Origin: Brachybacterium sp. YJGR34
GTDB taxonomy: Bacteria > Actinomycetota > Actinomycetes > Actinomycetales > Dermabacteraceae
Length of the DNA: 64,000 nt
Direction: 5' to 3'
Assembly: GCF_003347015.1 (NCBI RefSeq)
Contig: NZ_PNFB01000001.1
Location: 186,001 to 250,000 of the forward strand
Shown: positions 15,629 through 24,636 of the stretch, piece after piece
Position numbering within the stretch: the stretch's first letter is position 1
How the letters are laid out: each line of letters starts with the position of its first letter
Made by a program: the position numbers and the translations under genes
Notes under the pieces: model-generated
Databases searched by the model: none
Seen by the model: only the letters and a program-made list of their open reading frames with translations
Told to the model about the DNA's origin: nothing

Positions 15629-17269
15629 ATGAGCCCGAAGCACCTCCTCTCCCGTCGATCCGCCCTCGCCGCCGGTGCCGCCGGCTCCGCGGCCCTCCTG
15701 GCCGCCTGCAGCAACGAGGGGCGAGGGGGCGTCCCGGCCGAGTTCGCGAACGCCCCGGTCGAGCTGCCCGAATACCTGCCCTACGAGGGCGTCGCCCCGG
15801 ATCTACCCGGGGACCCCGAGACGGGGCTGATGGACGCCTTCTTCGAGTACCCGGCGGAGCCGGTCGCGGCGACGTCCTCGGCCCCCGGCGACGGGAAGGA
15901 GATCGTCTCCCTGGTGCGCACCGACTCCCCGGTCCCGCCGGGCGAGCGGCGCAACAGCTTCTGGCAGGAGCTGAACCGCCGGCTCGGCTCGGACCTGCGG
16001 ATCAACATCGTCCCCGGTGCCGACTGGGGGCAGAAGTTCGCGACCACCGTCGCCGGGGACGTGCTCCCGGAGCTGTTCTGCGTGGACGGCGGCATGCCGC
16101 AGCTGCCGCAGTTCATGGACGCATCGGCGCTGGATCTGACGCCCTACCTCTCCGGCTCCCGGATCGCGGACTACCCGTTCCTGGCGAACATCCCCACCGA
16201 GACCTGGGGCCCCACCGCCCTGAACGGCAAGATCATGGGGGTCCCGATCCCCCGCGGCGTCATGAGCACGTCCCTCTTCTACAAGCGGGTGGACCTGCTG
16301 GAGGCGAAGGGCATCACCGAGGATCCGTCCAGCTTCGAGGAGTTCCTCGACCTCTGCAAGGAGCTCACGTCACCGCGAGAGAACGTCTTCGCCCTGGGGT
16401 CGCTGCCGCTGGACTTCATGCGCCAGATGCTCGGCATCCCCAACGGCTGGGTGGAGAAGGACGGCTCCCTGACCCGGAACTTCGAGCTCGACGAGCAGAC
16501 CGAGGCGCTCGAGGCCGCCCGGCGGCTCGTGGAGGCCGAGGTGCTCAACCCCGACACCTTCGCGGCCAAGGGCAACGACGTGAAGAACTGGTTCGGCGCG
16601 GGCCGTTCCTACTTCACCTTCGACACCTTCTCCGCCTGGCCGCAGTTCCACCGCGAGCAGTCATCGGGCGAGGATTTCGCGATGGCGATGATGCGCACGC
16701 CGGACTTCGACGGCACCGCGGGGACAGCCTGCTCCTGGCTCGGCAACCCCACCTACGGGATCTCCGCGATCCGGCAGGACGCCGAGGACCGGGCCGAGGC
16801 GCTGCTGCAGGTCCTCAACTGGCTCGCCGCCCCCTTCGGGACCGAGGAGTACCTGTTCCGCGTCTACGGGAACGAAGGGGTCCACTACGACCTCGCCGGC
16901 ACGGACCCGGTGCCCACCGACCGCGGCGTCAGCGAGACCCCGCTGGGCTTCCGCTACCTCACCGACGCCCCGTGGCCGATCTACGTCCCCGGCAATCCGG
17001 ACTCCACCCGGGCCTGGTACGACGGGCAGAAGATCGCCGTCGAGTACGGCAGCGCCGATCCCACCCTCGGGCTCTACTCCGAGACGAAGTCGCAGGTGGG
17101 CGGAAGCATCGACGGGAGGATCGACGACCTCACCAACGACATCCTGCAGGGCCGAGCGCCGGTCTCCGACTGGCCGGCCGGGGTGGCCCGGTGGAAGGCC
17201 GACGGCGGCGACCGGATCCGCGACGAGCTGGAGCAGGCGCTCGCGGACCGCGAGGGGTCGCTCACCTGA
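15629..17269 (+). CDS. Extracellular sugar-binding lipoprotein of the ABC importer
   Basis: The substrate-capture subunit of 546 residues, large, like other LplA/YtcQ-type proteins. The signal peptide (HLLSRRSALAAGAAGSAALL) ends in a lipobox LLAAC with Cys27 as the lipidated residue. The SRRSALAAG start could be Tat-compatible. The mature protein would be anchored to the outer face of the membrane and hand oligosaccharides to the two permeases. No complete family motif beyond the general solute-binding fold can be listed. Its 3' end overlaps the convergent lysR gene by 8 bp. Substrate inferred from the xylanase context. Confidence 0.9.
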   Translation: MSPKHLLSRRSALAAGAAGSAALLAACSNEGRGGVPAEFANAPVELPEYLPYEGVAPDLPGDPETGLMDAFFEYPAEPVAATSSAPGDGKEIVSLVRTDSPVPPGERRNSFWQELNRRLGSDLRINIVPGADWGQKFATTVAGDVLPELFCVDGGMPQLPQFMDASALDLTPYLSGSRIADYPFLANIPTETWGPTALNGKIMGVPIPRGVMSTSLFYKRVDLLEAKGITEDPSSFEEFLDLCKELTSPRENVFALGSLPLDFMRQMLGIPNGWVEKDGSLTRNFELDEQTEALEAARRLVEAEVLNPDTFAAKGNDVKNWFGAGRSYFTFDTFSAWPQFHREQSSGEDFAMAMMRTPDFDGTAGTACSWLGNPTYGISAIRQDAEDRAEALLQVLNWLAAPFGTEEYLFRVYGNEGVHYDLAGTDPVPTDRGVSETPLGFRYLTDAPWPIYVPGNPDSTRAWYDGQKIAVEYGSADPTLGLYSETKSQVGGSIDGRIDDLTNDILQGRAPVSDWPAGVARWKADGGDRIRDELEQALADREGSLT

Positions 17270-18185
17270 GGTCCGCCGCGGCGACGAGGTCCTGATGCAG
17301 CGGTGACGCGTGGCCAGGAGGCTCGAGGAGCTCCAGCAGACGGCTCGCCGAGGCGTCGGCGTCGTGGGCGGTGACGGCGGAGACCACCCATTCGGGGGTG
17401 GTCTCGCGCGGGAGCCGGATCGTGGCGAGGCCCGCGGCCTGCGGCTTCTCGGCGACGTGCTGGGGGACGAGGGCGATGCCGAGCCTGCGGTGGATGAGGT
17501 CGAGCAGGGTGTGGATGTCGTCGACGGTGCAGCGCACGCGCCGCGATGCTCCGCGCGCCGAGCAGGCCGCCTCGTTGAGCGATCGCACGCCCCAGGAGTC
17601 CCGGAAGTCGATGAACTCGTGATCCCGCAGCTCCGCCCACTCCACGGTCGGTCCCGCCGCGAGCGGATGGCCGGGCGGGGCGAGCAGCACGACCGGCCGC
17701 CGGCCGAGCTCCCTGCTGTGCACGGTCGAGAGATGCTCGGTGGTGGCGACGAACGCGACGTCGAGCGCGCCCGCGTGGATCTGCGTGACGAGGTCGTGCG
17801 ATCCGGCCTGGGTGAAGTGGATGTCGACGAGCGGGTAGCGGCGGTGGAACCGTTCCAGCAGCGGCGGCACGTCCACGACGCCGAGGCACTGCTCCGCCCC
17901 GACATGGAGGCGGCCCGACAGCGAGGCGGTGGCACGGACCACCGCGTCTCGGCCCGCCGCCGCCTGGGCGAGAGACGCCCGCGCGAAGGGGAGCAGGGCG
18001 AGCCCGGCGTCGGTGAGGTCCACCCGGCGGGTGGTGCGGGTGAACAGCGGCGTGCCGAGCTCGTCCTCGAGGCTGCGGATCGCGGCGGAGAGCCCGGACT
18101 GCGAGACGCGGCAGACGGCGGCCGCGCGGGTGAACTGCTGCTCGTCCGCGAGGGCGACCACGTACTCCATCTGTCGCAGATCCAT
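17262..18185 (-). CDS. LysR-family transcriptional regulator
   Basis: A 307-residue regulator. The N-terminal winged helix is MDLRQMEYVVALADEQQF followed by RVSQSGLSAAIRSLEDELG, typical of LysR. The effector-binding domain starts about residue 90 (GRLHVGAEQCLG). It is transcribed away from two aldo/keto reductase genes. The 108-bp gap holds an inverted ACGGGC/GCCCGT pair and the reductase promoter, so it probably activates those genes in response to a small molecule. GAGGT precedes the ATG. Confidence 0.92.
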   Translation of the reverse strand: MDLRQMEYVVALADEQQFTRAAAVCRVSQSGLSAAIRSLEDELGTPLFTRTTRRVDLTDAGLALLPFARASLAQAAAGRDAVVRATASLSGRLHVGAEQCLGVVDVPPLLERFHRRYPLVDIHFTQAGSHDLVTQIHAGALDVAFVATTEHLSTVHSRELGRRPVVLLAPPGHPLAAGPTVEWAELRDHEFIDFRDSWGVRSLNEAACSARGASRRVRCTVDDIHTLLDLIHRRLGIALVPQHVAEKPQAAGLATIRLPRETTPEWVVSAVTAHDADASASRLLELLEPPGHASPLHQDLVAAADLR

Positions 18186-18212
18186 TGATCGACCTCATTT
18201 CTCAATCGCATG

Positions 18213-18244
18213 ACGGGCAGTTGTTTTACTTATAGCACGCCCGT
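18213..18244. promoter_or_regulatory. Inverted repeat in the lysR/reductase gap
   Basis: ACGGGC (18213-18218) and GCCCGT (18239-18244) flank an A/T-rich 20-bp centre that includes the -35 region of the reductase promoter. A possible LysR binding site. Confidence 0.35.
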
Positions 18245-18253
18245 GTCTAGCGT
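18225..18253 (+). promoter_or_regulatory. Promoter of the aldo/keto reductase genes
   Basis: TTTACT (18225-18230), a 17-bp spacer, then TAGCGT (18248-18253). The weak -35 is consistent with dependence on an activator. Confidence 0.5.
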
Positions 18254-18293
18254 GACGGCACGTCCCCGAGAGCCCTGGAAAGGACCATCCCCC

Positions 18294-19229
18294 ATGAAGA
18301 CCTTCACCCTGCCCGGAACCCAGATCCTCGCCCCGAACGTCGTGCTCGGCCTGATGCGCATCGCCGAGAAGACCGACGACGAGGTGCGCGAGCTGGTCCG
18401 CACCGCCCGCGATGCCGGCATCGACTTCGTCGACCACGCGGACGTCTACGGCGCGGACCTGCACGGCTGTGAGCGCCGCTTCGCCGAGGCGATGCAGCTG
18501 ACCCCTGCGCAGCGCGACGAGATCACGATCCAGACCAAGGCGGGGATCGTGGGGGACGGCCCGTACTTCGACTTCTCCTACGAGCACCTCATCGAGTCCG
18601 TCGAGGGGTCTCTCGCGGCCCTGGGGACGGACCGCATCGACATCCTGCTGCTGCACCGCCCCGATGCGCTCGTCGAGCCCGAGGAGGTCGCCCGTGCCTT
18701 CGACGAGCTCGAGGCCTCCGGCAAGGTCCGCGCCTTCGGCGTCTCGAACCACACGCCGTACCAGATCGAGCTGCTGCGCAAGCACGTGCGGCAGCCGATC
18801 GTCGCCAACCAGCTGCAGCTGTCCGTCACCCATCAGCCGATCATCGCCCAGGGCGTCGCGGCGAACATGCTCGACCAGCAGCAGTCCATCACCCGTGACG
18901 GCGGCGGGATCCTCGACTACTGCCGCCTGCACGACATCACCGTGCAGGCCTGGTCCCCGTTCCAGGCCGGGTTCTTCAACGGCACCTTCCTGGGATCCCC
19001 CGACCATGTGGAGCTCAACGCGGTGATCGACCGCCTCGCCGCGAAGTACGACGTCCCCGCGATCGCGATCGCCACCGCCTGGATCACGCGCCATCCGGCC
19101 CAGATGCAGGTCGTGCTCGGCACGACGACCCCCGAGCGGGTCGCCGGCGCGGCCCTCGGATCCGAGGTGCCGCTCACCCGCCCCGAGTGGTACGAGCTCT
19201 TCCGCGCCGCCGGGCACCTCGTGCCCTGA
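18294..19229 (+). CDS. Aldo/keto reductase (YdhF-like)
   Basis: An NADPH-dependent carbonyl reductase, 311 residues, TIM barrel. The catalytic tetrad is visible as Asp47, Tyr52, Lys82 and His121 (FVDHADVYG, QTKAG, LLLHRPD). The LHRPD and AFGVSNHTPYQIELL patterns match YdhF-type oxidoreductases. The start has GGAAAGGA upstream. It is the first gene after the promoter opposite lysR, 36 bp before a second reductase of a different subgroup. The physiological substrate is unknown. Confidence 0.93.
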   Translation: MKTFTLPGTQILAPNVVLGLMRIAEKTDDEVRELVRTARDAGIDFVDHADVYGADLHGCERRFAEAMQLTPAQRDEITIQTKAGIVGDGPYFDFSYEHLIESVEGSLAALGTDRIDILLLHRPDALVEPEEVARAFDELEASGKVRAFGVSNHTPYQIELLRKHVRQPIVANQLQLSVTHQPIIAQGVAANMLDQQQSITRDGGGILDYCRLHDITVQAWSPFQAGFFNGTFLGSPDHVELNAVIDRLAAKYDVPAIAIATAWITRHPAQMQVVLGTTTPERVAGAALGSEVPLTRPEWYELFRAAGHLVP

Positions 19230-19265
19230 CCCCGTCCCCGCCCACCCCTCCCAGGAGAACCCCTC

Positions 19266-20312
19266 ATGACCCAGCACACCCTCACCCACCGCACCCTCGG
19301 CCGCAGCGGCGCCGTGGTGTCCACCCTGGCTCTCGGCACGATGACCTTCGGGTCCGAGGCCGATGAAGCCACCTCCCACGCCCTCCTGGATGCGTACGTC
19401 GGCGCGGGCGGCACCTTCCTCGACACCGCCGACGTCTACAGCGGAGGCGCCAGCGAGGAGATCATCGGACGCTGGCTGGCCGCGCATCCCGCCGAGGCCC
19501 AGCAGATCGTCCTCGCCACGAAGGGCCGCTTCCCGATGGGGGACGGTCCCAATGACCTCGGCACCTCGCGCCGCCACCTGCGCACGGCCCTCGACGCCTC
19601 GCTGCGACGGCTCGGGGTCGAGCACATCGACCTCTACCAGCTCCATGCCTGGGACGCCTTCACCCCGCTGGAGGAGACCCTGCGCTTCCTCGACGACGCC
19701 GTCTCCGCCGGGAAGATCGGCTACTACGGCTTCTCGAACTTCACGGGATGGCAGCTCACCAAGGCGGTCCACGTCGCGCAGCAGCACGGCTGGGAGCTGC
19801 CGGTGACCCTGCAGCCCCAGTACAACCTCCTCGTGCGCGGGATCGAGCACGAGATCGTCCCGGCGTCCCGCGACGCCGGGATCGGCCTGCTGCCCTGGTC
19901 GCCGCTGGGCGGCGGCTGGCTCAGCGGGAAGTACCGCCGCGATCAGCGACCCACCGGGGCGACCCGCCTGGGGGAGAACCCGGAGCGCGGCATGGAGGCG
20001 TGGGCCGGGCGCAACGCGGACGAGCGCACCTGGCGGGTCCTCGACGCCGTCGCCGCGGTCGCGGAGCAGCAGGAGGCCAGCTTCTCGCAGGTGGCCCTGG
20101 CCTGGCTGACCGCGCAGCCGGCCGTCACCTCCGTCATCCTCGGGGTCCGGACCCTCGAGCAGCTCAGCGACAACCTGGGCGCCGCCGGCCTCACGCTGAC
20201 CCCGGAGCAGCTGGAGCTGCTGACGACCGCGAGCGAGCCGGTGGTCGAGGACTACCCCTACGGCCCCGGCGGCGTGCAGCAGCGCCACCGCAGGCTCTCC
20301 GGGGGTCGCTGA
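19266..20312 (+). CDS. Aldo/keto reductase (Tas/YajO-like)
   Basis: A second NAD(P)H-dependent reductase, 348 residues. The tetrad is Asp53, Tyr58, Lys86 and His127 (FLDTADVYSGG, LATKGRF, DLYQLHAWD). The sequences LPWSPLGGGWLSGKYRR and SVILGVRTLEQLSDNL match the AKR12/YajO-like group. AGGAGA lies 9 bases before the ATG, and the gene follows the YdhF-like gene closely enough to share its transcript. It may reduce the same metabolite class; this is not shown by sequence. Confidence 0.93.
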   Translation: MTQHTLTHRTLGRSGAVVSTLALGTMTFGSEADEATSHALLDAYVGAGGTFLDTADVYSGGASEEIIGRWLAAHPAEAQQIVLATKGRFPMGDGPNDLGTSRRHLRTALDASLRRLGVEHIDLYQLHAWDAFTPLEETLRFLDDAVSAGKIGYYGFSNFTGWQLTKAVHVAQQHGWELPVTLQPQYNLLVRGIEHEIVPASRDAGIGLLPWSPLGGGWLSGKYRRDQRPTGATRLGENPERGMEAWAGRNADERTWRVLDAVAAVAEQQEASFSQVALAWLTAQPAVTSVILGVRTLEQLSDNLGAAGLTLTPEQLELLTTASEPVVEDYPYGPGGVQQRHRRLSGGR

Positions 20313-20355
20313 GCTCGCCGGGCGGACCGGGCGGGAGGCGGCGGGCGGTGCGCGC

Positions 20356-20361
20356 TACGGT
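20356..20361 (+). promoter_or_regulatory. -10 box of leaderless promoter for the beta-lactamase-like gene
   Basis: TACGGT, exactly 6 bases before the ATG at 20368. Confidence 0.55.
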
Positions 20362-20367
20362 CGGCGC

Positions 20368-21300
20368 ATGAGCACCGTCGCCCCCGCCGCCGTCCCGGAC
20401 CACCTCCTCCTGCTCCCGCTGCGCCAGCGGATCCTCGAGAAGGACCTCGGCGTGCGGGCGCTGCACCTGCACCGCCGCGGTCACGAGGAGATCAGCCACC
20501 GCTTCGTCGACGACACGACGGAGAACGTCTGGTCGGTCTCCAAGACGGTGACCGCGCTCGCCGTCGGCATCGCCGCGAGCGAGGGACTGCTGGACGTCGA
20601 GGACCGCGTGGTCGACCACCTGAGCGCCCCCGAGGGCGGCTACGGGCAGGGCGTCGACCAGGTGCGCCTGCGGCACCTGCTGACCATGACCTCCGGCTCC
20701 CCGGTGCTCGGCTTCCTCGACGAGGAGCGCGATCACGAGGACCTCACCGCCCTGATCCTGAGCACCGACCTCACCGCTGCGCCGGGAGAGCGGTGGGAGT
20801 ACTCCAACGGTTCGATCTTCCTGCTCTCCCGGATCATCGCCGAGCGCACCGGGCAGTCGATGCGCGACTGGCTCCTGCCCCGTCTGTTCGAGCCGCTGGG
20901 GATCCTCAATCCCCAGTGGCACACCACCCGCGACGGGCACACCTGGGGCGCGACCGGCCTGCACCTCAGGAGCGGGCAGCTCGCGCGCATCGGTCGGCTG
21001 CTGCTGGACCGCGGCGAGCACGAGGGCGACCAGCTGGTGCCCGCGACCTGGGTCGATGCCCTGCACGCGGACAGCACCTGGATCGCGACCGGGGACGGCG
21101 AGCCCGAGGGCGCCCGGTACGGGTACGGCGTGTGGCGGTGCACCCCCGAGGGTGCCTGGCGGGCCGACGGCGCCTACGGCCAGCTCCTGCTGGTCCTGCC
21201 CGAGCAGGAGGCGGTGCTCACCGTGACCTCGCGTCTCGAGGGCCGCTCCGCCGCGGAGATCATGCGGGCCGTGTGGGAGGAGCTGCTGCCGCTGCTGTGA
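20368..21300 (+). CDS. Serine hydrolase, class C beta-lactamase-like
   Basis: A 310-residue member of the serine beta-lactamase/penicillin-binding-protein-like hydrolases. The active-site SxxK motif is SVSK at 56-59, with the YxN motif at 145-147 (EYSNGS). A third KTG-like motif is unclear near the C-terminus. There is no signal peptide and the transcript is probably leaderless, so the enzyme should be cytoplasmic. That argues for an esterase or peptidase role rather than antibiotic resistance. Surrounding genes give no substrate clue. Confidence 0.85.
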   Translation: MSTVAPAAVPDHLLLLPLRQRILEKDLGVRALHLHRRGHEEISHRFVDDTTENVWSVSKTVTALAVGIAASEGLLDVEDRVVDHLSAPEGGYGQGVDQVRLRHLLTMTSGSPVLGFLDEERDHEDLTALILSTDLTAAPGERWEYSNGSIFLLSRIIAERTGQSMRDWLLPRLFEPLGILNPQWHTTRDGHTWGATGLHLRSGQLARIGRLLLDRGEHEGDQLVPATWVDALHADSTWIATGDGEPEGARYGYGVWRCTPEGAWRADGAYGQLLLVLPEQEAVLTVTSRLEGRSAAEIMRAVWEELLPLL

Positions 21301-21311
21301 CAGCGGTGCCG

Positions 21312-21317
21312 TAGCGT
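21312..21317 (+). promoter_or_regulatory. -10 box of leaderless promoter for the CBS/CNNM gene
   Basis: TAGCGT, exactly 6 bases before the ATG at 21324. Confidence 0.55.
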
Positions 21318-21323
21318 AGGTCC

Positions 21324-22661
21324 ATGGACTGGACCGCGCTCGCCAATCTCGCCCTGGTGCTGCTGTTCGTGCTGATCGGAGGCCTGTTCGCCGGCACGGA
21401 GATGGCGATCGTGAACCTGCGCGAGGCGCAGATCCGGCAGCTGGAGGAGTCCGGCAGCAGCGGCGAGAAGACCGCCCGCCTGGTGCGCGACCCCAATCAG
21501 TTCCTCTCCGCCGTGCAGATCGGGGTGACGGTCGCGGGCTTCTTCTCCTCCGCCTACGGCGCCTCGACGATCGCGCCGTCCCTGGTCCCCGTGCTGGTCG
21601 GGGCGGGAGTGCCGGAGAGCTCGGCGTCCACCGTCGCCCTGATCGGCATGACGCTGGTGATCGCCTATCTCTCCCTGGTGCTCGGCGAGCTGGTCCCCAA
21701 ACGGCTGGCGATGCAGAACGCCCTGGGCATGACGAGGATCGTGGGCCCGCCGCTGCGCCTGTTCGGCGCGCTCATGCGGCCCGCGATCTGGCTGCTGTCG
21801 ACCTCCACCAACCTGGTGGTGCGCCTGCTGGGCGGGGATCCCCACGCCAACACGGAGGCGGTCTCCGCGGAGGAGATCAAGTCGATGGTGCGCCATTCCG
21901 AGGCGCTCGACCAGGCCGAGTCCCGGGTGCTCGCCGACGTCTTCGACGCCTCCGAGCGCACCGTCGTCGAGGTCATGCAGCCCCGCCACCAGGTGCTCTT
22001 CCTCGCCGGCGACCAGACGGTGGTCGGCGCCCGCGAGCAGATCCGCGACTCCGGCTTCTCCCGCTATCCGGTCATCGGCGAGGATGTCGACGACGTGCTG
22101 GGGTTCGTCCACGTGCGGGACCTGCTGCTGGTCGAGGAGCCGGGCACCACGCCCCTGTCCGCCCTGGTGCGGTCCATCGAGCACATCCCCGGCACCGTCC
22201 AGGTGCTGCAGGCGCTGAACCGGATGCGCGCCCATGCGGACCAGATCGCGGTGGTCGTCGACGAGTACGGGGGCACCGACGGCATCGTCACCCTCGAGGA
22301 CCTGCTCGAGGAGCTGGTGGGCGAGATCTACGACGAGTTCGACCGCGACACCGTGCGCGAGCCCGGCGACCTGGACCGGATCGTCGAGGACGACGGCACC
22401 GTCGACGGCGGCCTCATCCTCCAGGAGTTCGAGGCCGCCACGGGCATCGCCCTGCCGGACACGGGTGGCTACGAGACGGTGGGCGGCTTCCTCATGGCGC
22501 ACCTGGCCCGGATCCCGGAGGCGGGGGACGCGGTCGAGGTCGAGGGGGCGCGCCTCGAGGTGGTGGAGGTCGACGAGCGCCGTGTGCAGCGGGTCCGTCT
22601 GGTGCCGGCCCTCGACCAGGAGACCGCGGAGGCGCCGGCCGAGGGGTCGCGGGAGGCGTAG
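21324..22661 (+). CDS. CNNM/CorC-like transporter with CBS domains
   Basis: A 445-residue membrane protein of the hemolysin-C/CNNM family. The N-terminal DUF21 domain (about 1-195) has three to four membrane segments ([30 protein letters not shown]). A CBS pair follows (about 205-330; [30 protein letters not shown]). A C-terminal CorC/HlyC domain ends it. Family members are implicated in Mg2+/Co2+ efflux; hemolysin naming is historical. Probably monocistronic with a leaderless transcript. Confidence 0.94.
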   Translation: MDWTALANLALVLLFVLIGGLFAGTEMAIVNLREAQIRQLEESGSSGEKTARLVRDPNQFLSAVQIGVTVAGFFSSAYGASTIAPSLVPVLVGAGVPESSASTVALIGMTLVIAYLSLVLGELVPKRLAMQNALGMTRIVGPPLRLFGALMRPAIWLLSTSTNLVVRLLGGDPHANTEAVSAEEIKSMVRHSEALDQAESRVLADVFDASERTVVEVMQPRHQVLFLAGDQTVVGAREQIRDSGFSRYPVIGEDVDDVLGFVHVRDLLLVEEPGTTPLSALVRSIEHIPGTVQVLQALNRMRAHADQIAVVVDEYGGTDGIVTLEDLLEELVGEIYDEFDRDTVREPGDLDRIVEDDGTVDGGLILQEFEAATGIALPDTGGYETVGGFLMAHLARIPEAGDAVEVEGARLEVVEVDERRVQRVRLVPALDQETAEAPAEGSREA

Positions 22662-22738
22662 CCGGCGGAGAGGAGCACGGCCACGGCCACGCTCGACGAC
22701 TGAGGGCCGCAGGACTCCCGCACCTCACCTCCCGGGGC

Positions 22739-22744
22739 TAGGCT
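22739..22744 (+). promoter_or_regulatory. -10 box (TAGGCT) of poxB
   Basis: TAGGCT lies 63 bases before the poxB ATG. The implied leader of about 55 bases ends with GGGAGG. No clear -35 is seen. Confidence 0.4.
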
Positions 22745-22807
22745 CGGAGGGACGCCCCGCGCCGGGACCGCGCTCCCGGCGCTCCACATCCCCCGGGAGG
22801 CACACCG

Positions 22808-24556
22808 ATGGCCCGCACCAGCTTCGCCCAGCTCCTCGTCACCCAGCTCCGCGACCTCGGCGTCGAGCGCATCTACGGCGTGGTCGGCGACTCGCTCAAC
22901 CCCGTCGTCGACGCCATCCGCACCACCGAGGGCATCGAGTGGGTGCACGTGCGCAACGAGGAGGCCGCCGCCTTCGCCGCCGGCGCCGAGGCCCGCCTGA
23001 CCGGGAAGCTCGCCGTCTGCGCCGGTTCCTGCGGCCCGGGCAACACCCACCTGATCCAGGGCCTGTTCGACGCCCACCGCGACAACGCGCCCGTGCTCGC
23101 GATCGCCTCCCACATCCCCTCGGGGAACATCGGCACCGGCTTCTTCCAGGAGACCCATCCCGAGATCCTGTTCCGCGAGTGCTCGCACTTCTGCGAGATG
23201 GTCACCTCCGGCGACCACGGCGCGCGGCTGCTCCACATCGCCGTGCAGACCGCGATCGCCCGGCAGGGCGTCTCCGTGCTCGTGCTGCCCGGCGACGTCG
23301 CCGACGAGCAGGCCGACGGCCCGCTGACCCGCGATCTCGCCACCGACCTGGGTCGCGTGCAGCCCGCCGCGGCGCCCGTCGGCCGCCTCGCCGAGCTGCT
23401 CGACGAGGCGGGCACCGTCATGCTGTTCGCCGGCGCCGGGGTGCGCGACGCCCGCGAGGAGGTGCTCCAGCTCGCCGAACGGGTCAAGGCACCGGTGGGC
23501 CACGCCTTCGGCGGCAAGGAGTGGATCCAGTACGACAACCCCTACGACGTGGGCATGAGCGGCCTGCTGGGCTACGGCGCCTGCTACGACGCGATGCACG
23601 AGGCGGACCTCGTGGTGCTGCTGGGCACCGACTTCCCGTACACCGATTTCCTGCCCACCGGCGGCAAGCGGCCCCCGAAGATCGTGCAGATCGACGCCGA
23701 CGCCGCGCGGCTGGGTCGCCGCATCCCGCTGGACCTCGCGATCCACGGCGACGTCGCCCTCACCCTGCAGGCCGTGCTGCCGCTGCTGAGCAGCACGAAG
23801 AGCCACCGCTTCCTGCACCGCATGCTCAAGGCGCACCACAAGGCGCTCTCCGGCGTGGTCGCCGCCTACACCCGCAATGTCGAGCGGATGACGCCCATCC
23901 ATCCGGAGTTCGTGGCCGCCACCCTCGACGAGCTCGCCGACGACGACGCCGTATTCACCGTGGACACCGGCATGTGCAACGTGTGGGGCGCCCGCTACAT
24001 CACGCCCAACGGCTCACGGCGCGTGTTCGGCTCCTGGCACCACGGCACCATGGCCAACGCCCTCCCGCAGGCCATCGGCGCCTCGATGGCCCACCCGGAG
24101 CGCCAGGTGATCGCGATGAGCGGCGACGGCGGGCTGGGGATGCTGATGGGCGAGCTGCTCACCGTGAAGCTCCACGACCTCAACGCGAAGATCCTCGTCT
24201 TCAACAACTCCAGCCTGGGCATGGTCAAGCTCGAGATGCTCGTCGAGGGCCTGCCGGACCACGGCACCGACCACGAGCAGGTGGACTTCGCGGCGATCGC
24301 GGAGGGCGTGGGCCTCCCGGCGGTGCGGATCACGGATCCCAAGCGGCTGCGCAAGGACCTCGAGAAGGCCCTGGCCGCCCCGGGCCCGATGCTCATCGAC
24401 GTCGTCACCGATCCCGATGCGCTCTCGATGCCGCCGCACATCAGCGGCGAGCAGATCCGCGGTTTCGCGTCCGCCTCGACCAAGATCGTCCTCGACGGCG
24501 GCGTCGGGAAGATGCTCGACATGGCGGCCTCGAACCTGCGCAACATGCCCCGCTGA
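22808..24556 (+). CDS. poxB: Pyruvate:quinone oxidoreductase (pyruvate dehydrogenase, quinone)
   Basis: A thiamine-diphosphate and FAD enzyme converting pyruvate to acetate and CO2 with electrons passed to quinone at the membrane. At 582 residues it is the normal length. Seen: the TPP-activating Glu region (VRNEEAAAFAAGAEARLTG), CGPGNTHLIQGLFDAHRD, SGNIGTGFFQETHPE, and the TPP/Mg motif (MSGDGGLGMLMGELLT to NNSSLGMVKLE). All are typical of PoxB rather than acetolactate synthase, whose sequence differs at these sites. GGGAGG precedes the ATG. It likely supports overflow or stationary-phase metabolism. Confidence 0.93.
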   Translation: MARTSFAQLLVTQLRDLGVERIYGVVGDSLNPVVDAIRTTEGIEWVHVRNEEAAAFAAGAEARLTGKLAVCAGSCGPGNTHLIQGLFDAHRDNAPVLAIASHIPSGNIGTGFFQETHPEILFRECSHFCEMVTSGDHGARLLHIAVQTAIARQGVSVLVLPGDVADEQADGPLTRDLATDLGRVQPAAAPVGRLAELLDEAGTVMLFAGAGVRDAREEVLQLAERVKAPVGHAFGGKEWIQYDNPYDVGMSGLLGYGACYDAMHEADLVVLLGTDFPYTDFLPTGGKRPPKIVQIDADAARLGRRIPLDLAIHGDVALTLQAVLPLLSSTKSHRFLHRMLKAHHKALSGVVAAYTRNVERMTPIHPEFVAATLDELADDDAVFTVDTGMCNVWGARYITPNGSRRVFGSWHHGTMANALPQAIGASMAHPERQVIAMSGDGGLGMLMGELLTVKLHDLNAKILVFNNSSLGMVKLEMLVEGLPDHGTDHEQVDFAAIAEGVGLPAVRITDPKRLRKDLEKALAAPGPMLIDVVTDPDALSMPPHISGEQIRGFASASTKIVLDGGVGKMLDMAASNLRNMPR

Positions 24557-24592
24557 GACCTGCCCTCACCGTCCCGGCCGGCCGCGCTCGCC

Positions 24593-24598
24593 TAGGAT
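24593..24598 (+). promoter_or_regulatory. -10 box (TAGGAT) of the polysaccharide operon
   Basis: TAGGAT, 38 bases before the GTG that opens the 11-gene run. No good -35 is visible, so activation may be needed. Confidence 0.45.
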
Positions 24599-24636
24599 GA
24601 GCGAGCCCCTCGGACCGACATGATTGGTGACCCTTC

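Noticed and set aside
20368-21300. Antibiotic-resistance beta-lactamase
   Set aside because: There is no signal peptide and the third motif is unclear; a cytoplasmic esterase-like role is more likely.
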